DNA from: CAVVEC01 sp963770485 | GTDB lineage: Bacteria > Acidobacteriota > Terriglobia > Terriglobales > Acidobacteriaceae | Direction of reading: 5' to 3' | Assembly (NCBI GenBank): GCA_963770485.1 | Contig: CAVYPX010000016.1 | Span: forward strand, 62,001-126,000 | Length of the DNA stretch: 64,000 bases | Shown: positions 58,217 through 64,000 of the stretch, piece after piece | How the letters are laid out: each line of letters begins with the position of its first letter | Position numbering within the stretch: the first letter of the stretch is position 1 | Position numbers and translations under genes: made by a program | The notes under the pieces: model-generated | The model's input: only the letters and a program-made list of their open reading frames with translations | Told to the model about the DNA's origin: nothing | Database searches by the model: none

Positions 58217-59803
58217 ATGAACTGGAGGGACCAGTTGGTTCTTTTCTACCTCGGGACTTTTGCAACGGCGGCGCTGTTTTCCTTCATCCTTACCAAGTAT
58301 GTCCGTGATGTGGCGACGAGCCGTGGATGGGTGGCCGCGCCGGCGCTAGATCGTCACCTGCACAGCAGGCCGCTTCCGCGATTGGGTGGCGTCGCCATTT
58401 TTCTATCTTTCATCCTGAGTTTCGCAGTCACACGGCTGGTCCGTTGGCACTATCCTCAACTGGGGTTTGGGATCCCGCTCCGAACTGTGCTAGCCATTCT
58501 GCTGCCGGGTTTCCTGATTTTCGTGCTCGGCGTTTACGACGACATCCGTTCTCTCGGTCCCTATGCAAAATTCGCGGTGCAGGCTGTCGCGGGCGCCATG
58601 CTCTTTGCCGGCGGTATTCGCATCCTTAGTCTGCCTCTGCTTTTCGGCAGTCACCATCTTTCCTGGTTTGTCGGCCTGCCGCTGACCATCGTGTGGGTGC
58701 TTGCCGTTACCAATGCTTTCAACCTGATTGACGGCCTCGACGGTCTGGCTGCGGGCTCCGCCCTTTTTTCCACGGTGGTCGTGTTTGCCGTAGCCCTCAT
58801 CACCGGATCGAGGGCAGGGTCTGTGATGGCCCTGTGCCTGTCCGGTGCTATTGTTGGTTTCCTGCGATTCAACTTTAGCCCGGCCACCATCTTTCTTGGC
58901 GACTGCGGAAGTCTCTTCATCGGTTTCATCTTAAGCGCGCTTGCTCTGCAAGGCGCGGAGAAAGCGCCCACCATCATTGCGGTCGCGATTCCCGTGGTTT
59001 CCTTTGGATTGCCCATTCTGGAGACGGCTCTTTCGGTGGTGCGCCGGTTCATCGGCGGCCGGCCGGTGTTTATTGCCGACCGCGAGCACATTCACCACAA
59101 GCTTTTGCAGCGCGGTCTTTCTCCGCGCCGGGTTGTCGTTACTCTTTACGCTGTCTCAGCGCTGTTTGCATTGCTCAGCTTGTTCCTGCTGTGGCCGACT
59201 GGAGGCATGGTCGGCCTGGTCCTGGCTGTGCTCAGCATGGGAGTATGGACCGGAGTGCAGCACCTCGGCTACTTGGAGTTCGGTGAGCTGCGGCGAGTGG
59301 CGCAGCGCACCATGGAGCGGCAACTTCTTATTAATAACCTTGCCGTTCGAAGAGCCACGGAAGAATTAAAAGTAACTTGCGATCTCGCGCATCTGGGCCG
59401 CATCCTGACGACAGCACTCACCACCAATGACTTTGATGCCTTCGACTTGCGGCTGCATTTCCTGCCTGCGCGAATTCCTGCGGTCCGTGGCATACAGCTA
59501 ATTTCCGGATGGGGAGAAGCTGTATGTCTCCGCTGGAAAAGACCCGGCAGCCATTTCACTAAGGAGCTGACGAGTGCCTGGTGCCTCACTCTGGATCTGG
59601 TGACCACCAGCAACCGCCCCTGCGGTTCCATGACCATTTACCGGCTCTATGCTCAGCGCGATTTGCAGTGCGACATCAACTTACTCACATCGATTTTCCC
59701 GGTCGCGTTGGCAGATGCGTTGGAGCGCACCTTGACTCCGGTAGTGGAAGTCATGCCCACAGCCGAGCGGAGCCCTGAGTTGGTTACCGCACACGCAGGC
59801 TAG
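58217..59803 (+). CDS. WecA/MraY-family polyprenyl-phosphate sugar-1-phosphate transferase with long C-terminal tail
   Basis: This initiates glycan synthesis by moving a HexNAc-1-P onto undecaprenyl phosphate. Seen: about ten helices with the loop motifs RLGGVAIF, VLGVYDDIRSLGPYAK, NAFNLIDGLDGLAAGSALF, NFSPATIFLGDCGSLFIGFI and the HIHH motif in REHIHHKLLQRGLSPRR. About 170 extra residues (from about residue 355) form a soluble tail with no obvious family, containing FDLRLHFLPARIPAVRGI. WecA itself is about 360 residues, so the tail is an addition. It probably starts the same polysaccharide that Wza exports. Confidence 0.9.
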   Translation: MNWRDQLVLFYLGTFATAALFSFILTKYVRDVATSRGWVAAPALDRHLHSRPLPRLGGVAIFLSFILSFAVTRLVRWHYPQLGFGIPLRTVLAILLPGFLIFVLGVYDDIRSLGPYAKFAVQAVAGAMLFAGGIRILSLPLLFGSHHLSWFVGLPLTIVWVLAVTNAFNLIDGLDGLAAGSALFSTVVVFAVALITGSRAGSVMALCLSGAIVGFLRFNFSPATIFLGDCGSLFIGFILSALALQGAEKAPTIIAVAIPVVSFGLPILETALSVVRRFIGGRPVFIADREHIHHKLLQRGLSPRRVVVTLYAVSALFALLSLFLLWPTGGMVGLVLAVLSMGVWTGVQHLGYLEFGELRRVAQRTMERQLLINNLAVRRATEELKVTCDLAHLGRILTTALTTNDFDAFDLRLHFLPARIPAVRGIQLISGWGEAVCLRWKRPGSHFTKELTSAWCLTLDLVTTSNRPCGSMTIYRLYAQRDLQCDINLLTSIFPVALADALERTLTPVVEVMPTAERSPELVTAHAG

Positions 59804-60005
59804 AATATTTTCCTCTTCAGTTGTAACTTCTCTATCGCACTCGCGGATTGGTGTAATGTCGGTGTCTTTCGGCTGCACTCAGGACGATCCTTGTAGGCTC
59901 GCGCTGCGGGGCGTCCCGTCTACATATCAGGACGGTCGGAATGCCCGCGCTCCGCTGCACCTCCATTTATCCACAGCCCCGAATCAGCCATGCCACTTCT
60001 TGTTG

Positions 60006-60902
60006 ATGGCGCTCCCGTATATTTTGCTAGTTCCTGAATTACTGGAGGAACTCCGAGAGATGGCGGAAACGCTCACCGGGCAAGACATCCACTTTATCGA
60101 GTTGCAGACTGCGGTGTTTTGCGTGGAATGTGAGTTGATCAGCAAAAATAACACGCCCTATTGTTTCGCCTGCGGAAGCCGGGCAGTGCTCAGTCTCTCG
60201 CGGGTTCTCGGCGGATCACTCCGCGGACAGCAGACCGCTCACCTGATCGCGGATGCTGAACTGGATCGGCTGGTGCGGGAGTTGCTCCGCACGGTTCCGG
60301 CATCCGGTTCCGAAAGCCACGTACCCGCTTCCTTTGCGGTTCTGGCGCCTTCGCGCCACCACGCTCGTGCCGTCGGGTCGAACCCGGTCCACAATCCTGT
60401 CCAGAACATGGTGCGTGTTTCCAGTTCCGATCACGAGATCTATACCGGCGAAATGGATCTGGAACCTGCCATCAGCGTGATTGCCGAACGGGCTCAGTCT
60501 TTGACCGGCGCTACCGGCGCCGCCATCGCTCTCCGCCATGGCGATGAGATTGTCTGCCGGGCCCGGACTGGCCGGACGGCGCCGGACTTGGGTGTCCGCC
60601 TGCAGACTGACTCCGGTATTTCCGCCGATTGCGTTCGCACCGGCGAGGTAGTCCTTTGCCATGATGCGGAACGAAATCCTCGGGTTGACCTGGCCAGTTG
60701 CCGGCGCCTGGGTGTGCGGTCCATCCTGGCCGCTCCGCTGCGCCATTTCCGCAGGACGTTGGGGGTGTTTGAGGTTCTCTCCGGCTCTCCGAATGCCTTC
60801 GACCACCGCGACGTAGCCACCATGCAGCTTCTCTCCAGTCTGATGGTCGCCGCCATCGCGCGCCTTTCCCACCTCCACCCGGCCCATCGCCATTCGGCGT
60901 AA
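60006..60902 (+). CDS. Zinc-ribbon plus GAF-domain protein
   Basis: The N-terminal part has two CXXC pairs (FCVECELISKN and YCFACGSRAV), a likely zinc ribbon. The C-terminal half is a GAF domain (about residues 155-290, including AISVIAERAQSLTGATGAAI and CRRLGVRSILAAPLRHFRRT). There is no output domain. I place the start at MALPYILLVPEL, since the upstream 50 residues look unlike protein; no strong ribosome site is seen. The GAF domain is clearly related to that of the next gene, suggesting internal duplication. A sensory or regulatory role, possibly for the glycan locus, is inferred. Confidence 0.7.
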   Translation: MALPYILLVPELLEELREMAETLTGQDIHFIELQTAVFCVECELISKNNTPYCFACGSRAVLSLSRVLGGSLRGQQTAHLIADAELDRLVRELLRTVPASGSESHVPASFAVLAPSRHHARAVGSNPVHNPVQNMVRVSSSDHEIYTGEMDLEPAISVIAERAQSLTGATGAAIALRHGDEIVCRARTGRTAPDLGVRLQTDSGISADCVRTGEVVLCHDAERNPRVDLASCRRLGVRSILAAPLRHFRRTLGVFEVLSGSPNAFDHRDVATMQLLSSLMVAAIARLSHLHPAHRHSA

Positions 60903-60905
60903 TTC

Positions 60906-62624
60906 GTGGTCGCGCTGCTTCATTCCATGTCTTCTTTCCCGCCTGACTGGAGTAATATGTACCGAGACTTTGGTATGGAGACTCTGGGGTCCAACGCGGC
61001 TGAAACTGGCCCGGAATTACCGCCTTCGACCGGCAATCGCCGCCGTCGAGTGCGGCATAGGGTCCACACGCCTGCCTACGCCAGCCTGAACGGAACTTCG
61101 AGCGGCCAGGTGCTCGACCTTAGCGAGATCGTCGATATCAGCGAGCAGGGCATGGCAATCCAGGCTTCATCTCCGCTCGAGGTGAAGCGGATGGTGAGTC
61201 TGTTTCTGGATCTTTCGGAAACCAGGACTTCGCTGCACACCACGGGCGAAGTGATCTGGTCCAACCGCTCGGGCCGCGCGGGGATCCAGTTTCCGCAGAT
61301 GCCTGATGTATCTCTCCGGCGCCTCAAAGAATGGCTGTTTGTAAACGCAATTGTGGCTTGCGCGAACTACAAAGCTGAACAGGCAGCCCAGGTCGCCGCT
61401 CAAGTCCATACTGGTGCTTTAGTAGAAGATCTGACTGCTCAAGCGGGCGCCTTACTGGAGGAGCTTACACCAACGACCCCTCCGGACTACACCTCGGTTC
61501 TGGCCGCGCTGGCTGCAGTCAAACGGGAGGTGGAATTGCTTGGATCTGATCTTGACGCAGCCTTGCAGTTGATCGCCAACCGAGCCCAGGCGTTCACGCG
61601 TGCCAGCGGCGCGGCGATTGCACTGTGCGAAGGAGCCGACATGATTTGCCGGGCCAGCGCCGGCCGCGATGCTCCCAGCCTCGGCGCACGGCTCAAGATT
61701 GGCGCTGGCTTCTCCGGGGAGTGCATTCGCACCGGCAAATTGCTGCGTTGCGAAGATTCAGAAATTGATTCGCGGGCAGACCGCGAGAGCTGTCGCGCTT
61801 TAGGCATCCGTTCCATGATTGCCGTGCCCGTTCGCTGGGGCGATGCCGTCATCGGGCTGGTTGAAGTATTTTCTCCCGAGGCCAACAGCTTCAGCGCCAA
61901 CGACGACGTCGTTCTCCTGCGCCTGGCGGAAGTCGTTGCCTCTGCTATACAACGCGCCGGTTCTCCCGAGGCAGGCACTTCGCAACCGCCGGCAGCGAGT
62001 GTGGACGATGAATTTCCCGTCGAAACGGCCGCTGACATCGTGCTTCCCCATCTGCCTCGCTTCCGCAAGATTCTTCTGACTGCGGCAGCGGCTACGGTCG
62101 TACTGGCTGTCTCTTGGCTGCTAGGGCCTTGGGGCGTGAACGGAAGCGGCGGTTCCAGCCGACTCCCCGTGCGGCAGACTTTGCAAGCTTCGCCCAAGTC
62201 GTCCGCCGCGACCGAAACCGTTGCCGCCGCCAGCAATCTGGAAGGTCTGCGCAGGTTGGCCGCGCAGGGCGATCCCATCGCACAGTTCGCGGTGGGAGCC
62301 CGCTATGCCACCGGGGAAGACGTGCCACAGGATTACAGCGAAGCCGTGCGCTGGTTCTCGCTGGCGGCGGAACAGGGCCATGTCGTGGCCCAGGCGACGC
62401 TGGGCGCCTACTACTGGGCGGGCCGCGGCGTCCCTCAGGATCTGGTGAAGGCGTATCTCTGGTCGGTTCTCGCCCAGGCCGGTGGCGACGAAGCCAGCAA
62501 GTACCGCGTGGCTGTCCTCGCCTCGCGCATGAGCCGCAGCCAGATCGTCGCCGCCCAACAACAGGCCAACGACTGGATCAGACAACATCAGCAGGAGAGC
62601 AAGAACTCGCCTGTCGTGCGGTGA
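60906..62624 (+). CDS. PilZ-GAF-transmembrane-Sel1 multidomain protein
   Basis: Domains in order: a PilZ domain (about residues 45-150; arginines in NRRRRVRHRV and VDISEQGMAIQ, the D-x-S-x-x-G motif for c-di-GMP), and a GAF domain (about 205-350) with NRAQAFTRASGAAIALCEGA. One helix (about residues 391-409, ILLTAAAATVVLAVSWLLG) follows, and then two Sel1-like repeats (EGLRRLAAQGDPIAQFAVGA; QGHVVAQATLGAYYWAGRGV). The N-terminal domains should be cytoplasmic and the Sel1 repeats periplasmic. It probably links c-di-GMP and a small ligand to an envelope complex. It starts with GTG; two later Met codons are possible. Confidence 0.8.
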   Translation: MVALLHSMSSFPPDWSNMYRDFGMETLGSNAAETGPELPPSTGNRRRRVRHRVHTPAYASLNGTSSGQVLDLSEIVDISEQGMAIQASSPLEVKRMVSLFLDLSETRTSLHTTGEVIWSNRSGRAGIQFPQMPDVSLRRLKEWLFVNAIVACANYKAEQAAQVAAQVHTGALVEDLTAQAGALLEELTPTTPPDYTSVLAALAAVKREVELLGSDLDAALQLIANRAQAFTRASGAAIALCEGADMICRASAGRDAPSLGARLKIGAGFSGECIRTGKLLRCEDSEIDSRADRESCRALGIRSMIAVPVRWGDAVIGLVEVFSPEANSFSANDDVVLLRLAEVVASAIQRAGSPEAGTSQPPAASVDDEFPVETAADIVLPHLPRFRKILLTAAAATVVLAVSWLLGPWGVNGSGGSSRLPVRQTLQASPKSSAATETVAAASNLEGLRRLAAQGDPIAQFAVGARYATGEDVPQDYSEAVRWFSLAAEQGHVVAQATLGAYYWAGRGVPQDLVKAYLWSVLAQAGGDEASKYRVAVLASRMSRSQIVAAQQQANDWIRQHQQESKNSPVVR

Positions 62625-62795
62625 GCCCCGACGCGGGCTCCGCGACTGCTGGCGTAGGATCGCGGGCCCTCGCCCGTCCAAGCCGAGCGAAGCTGGAAAG
62701 CTTTCATATATACTTCGAGACGCATCCCCGAACGCACATCCTTAAGGTGCTCTAACCTGGTCGACAGGCAAAGTTGAGGACGAGGAGAAACCGCT

Positions 62796-62966
62796 ATGAA
62801 CTGGAAAAGCAAGCTGGTCCTGGGCATATTGACCGCTCTAGCCATGATGCTGCTGACATACGCGCTGCCCAAAGGAGGTTCTGTGCGCGACGCCGCCCTG
62901 GTGCAGTTTCCGGTGACGGTTGGGGTTTGGGCAATCTTCGTGCTGCTGTTCGTGAAGCTTAAGTAG
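62796..62966 (+). CDS. 56-residue two-helix membrane protein
   Basis: A short gene with a good GAGGAG ribosome site 7-8 bases before the ATG. It encodes two hydrophobic helices (LVLGILTALAMMLLTY and VTVGVWAIFVLLFVKLK) around a short polar loop. It is too small for a clear family; the function is unknown. It lies downstream of the PilZ/GAF gene. Confidence 0.6.
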   Translation: MNWKSKLVLGILTALAMMLLTYALPKGGSVRDAALVQFPVTVGVWAIFVLLFVKLK

Positions 62967-63023
62967 AGAACTGGCCGGGGCCCGACTCTCTTCAGACCCT
63001 GTGGCGGCCTACGGTGGGTGGCC

Positions 63024-63401
63024 TCAAGGTGACCGTTCCGGATCAATGGCCTGGTCGAGATAAATCCATAGCACGCGTGCCAACAGCGTGATCGCCGGAG
63101 CAAGAGGCAAAAACAGCACGATTGCCCAGGCTGTGGCTTTCATGATCGACCATCTCGAGATGCTCCACAAAAGTGCTGCGATGAGGGTGATCGTCACCAG
63201 CGCGACGCCATAGCTGATGTACATGGCTCCCAGAAAGTAGCCTTCTTCCCGCTCAAATTTCAGGTCGCAGACGGGACAGTGTTCGTGCATCTTCGGCAGC
63301 CCGCGGAGGATGGAATAGCGGAAGATTTTCCCCGAGCGGCAGCGCGGGCAGCGTTGCTGCAGAATACTTCCCAACGTCGACGACTTCGGTGTGCTTTCCA
63401 T
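63024..63401 (-). CDS. DUF983-family protein
   Basis: A 125-residue protein with an N-terminal zinc-binding segment (RCPRCRSGKIF and EHCPVCDLKFERE, two CXXC pairs) followed by two hydrophobic helices (about residues 57-80 and 90-112). This arrangement is the DUF983 family, of unknown function. I start at MESTPKSSTLGSIL because the five residues upstream add nothing. It converges with the small two-helix gene. Confidence 0.85.
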   Translation of the reverse strand: MESTPKSSTLGSILQQRCPRCRSGKIFRYSILRGLPKMHEHCPVCDLKFEREEGYFLGAMYISYGVALVTITLIAALLWSISRWSIMKATAWAIVLFLPLAPAITLLARVLWIYLDQAIDPERSP

Positions 63402-63956
63402 GAACGGGCGCCGCATCCCTATTCTGAGTGTAATCTGGAAGTGCGTGCGGTAATTGTGCCGCTCCCCGGGTTGCCGGTAGTGGTGCTTTTACGTGGAGAC
63501 CGAGTTCGTTACGGGCTGCTTGCTACCAATGTGAAGGCAATCACTGAGGCTCGCTAACCACGACTTCGCACGCATTCACGGCAGTCTACGGTTACGCCCT
63601 GCTATGGAAGCGGGAATTGCGGATCATGTCTGAAGCATAGAAGAATTATTGCAAGGCTATCTGATTCATTAATAAGCACTTAAGCGCGGTACGTGCACAT
63701 TGGTGCCTTGCCTTGTCTACAAGTCTGCCCATAAAATAGGAGTTGGTTGGGCGCAGACTGGTTCCTCTCGGAGTACCGTTCCTGAGCCGTTCCCCCTATT
63801 ATTTGACAATTTTGGCTTTGACTTTGACCTACGTCCATGAGAAAAAGGGTGCCAACTGGCATGCTGCCTTCGGTAATCTTGACAAATTACTGCATTCGTG
63901 GCATGAACCCGTTCCGGCCACGTGTCATCTAACTTTTTCGCAGGAGTAGATGCACA
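63402..63956. other. Gene-free region before the last gene
   Basis: This stretch of about 550 bases is AT-richer than its surroundings. A 68-residue frame is open within it but has no motif. A TTGACA at 63879-63884 could be a -35 box, with no convincing -10 at proper spacing. It likely holds promoters for the DUF983 gene and the last gene. Confidence 0.4.
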
Positions 63957-64000
63957 ATGACCACATCGACCATTACCTTCGATCAAATGGAGCGAAGCGC
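63957..64000 (+). CDS. Start of a gene cut by the window end
   Basis: An ATG with AGGAG eight to nine bases upstream opens a frame (MTTSTITFDQMERS) that runs off the window. The product cannot be identified from 14 residues. Confidence 0.5.
   Translation, partial: MTTSTITFDQMERS

Noticed and set aside
57963..58220. 85-residue plus-strand frame between wza and the WecA-like gene
   Set aside because: It overlaps the WecA-like start, has no motif, and the region is expected to be a divergent promoter.
62623..62640. GAGCCC/GGGCTC hairpin after the PilZ/GAF gene as terminator
   Set aside because: The stem is only 6 bp and no U-tract follows, so I do not call it a terminator.
63743..63949. 68-residue frame before the last gene
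   Set aside because: No family motif, no ribosome site, and composition unlike the neighbouring genes; probably promoter DNA.

Overview
The window looks like a chromosomal segment from a Gram-negative, diderm bacterium of fairly high GC (near 58-60% by eye), most likely a member of the Acidobacteriota. The phylum call is an inference. It rests on the mix of multiheme cytochromes, Crp/Fnr proteins, PQQ-like propellers, GAF/PilZ proteins and small dispersed inverted-repeat elements. There is no rRNA, tRNA or ribosomal-protein marker here, and I saw no CRISPR array or complete insertion sequence.

Region 1 (1-14.3 kb) is a respiratory and redox-stress module. A TonB-like protein and a PEBP protein lie divergent to a Crp/Fnr regulator with a CRP-type recognition helix, which is followed by a paralogue that has lost its DNA-binding domain. 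Next come an 11-heme cytochrome c fused to a membrane cytochrome b (like Geobacter CbcL) and a seven-heme NapC/NirT cytochrome (like Geobacter ImcH). An opposing operon encodes a Rieske protein, a b6-type cytochrome b and a nine-heme membrane-anchored cytochrome c. Divergent from that operon are an AhbD/NirJ-type radical SAM enzyme, a second complete Crp/Fnr (Dnr-like) regulator, and the RIC/ScdA di-iron repair protein. Palindromes of the form TGTGA-N6-TCACA, exact or near-exact, sit in front of most of these units, so the block reads as one CRP/FNR-type regulon for anaerobic or nitrosative conditions. It would couple quinol oxidation, heme supply and Fe-S repair. A decayed copy of the end of the NapC-type gene lies downstream.

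Region 2 (14.3-25.1 kb) holds mixed chromosomal genes: a secreted eight-blade PQQ-like propeller, an M16 peptidase, RlmN, two sensor kinases (one paired with a NarL-type regulator), a lone Flp pilin and a secreted M48 metalloprotease.

Region 3 (25.7-59.8 kb) is a large surface-polysaccharide locus. It encodes a nucleotide-sugar dehydrogenase, YdcF, a FecR-like protein, an O-antigen ligase, a TPR protein and a Wzc-type tyrosine autokinase. An essentially complete pseudaminic-acid pathway (PseB, C, F, G, H and I, with a WbqC protein inserted) follows. Then come a deacetylase, a GNAT protein, six likely glycosyltransferases plus one uncertain GT-B-like protein, a Wzx flippase, a NodU/CmcH carbamoyltransferase, an Asp-box propeller, a D-glucuronyl C5-epimerase, a Wza export protein and a WecA-like initiating transferase. 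Together they predict a Wzx/Wzy-type acidic glycan carrying pseudaminic acid and possibly epimerised uronate. A 191-bp miniature inverted-repeat element with an 8-bp target duplication sits inside this locus.

Region 4 (59.8-64 kb) has two GAF-domain proteins with related GAF domains (one PilZ-GAF-TM-Sel1), a small two-helix membrane protein, a DUF983 protein and the first codons of a gene cut by the window end.
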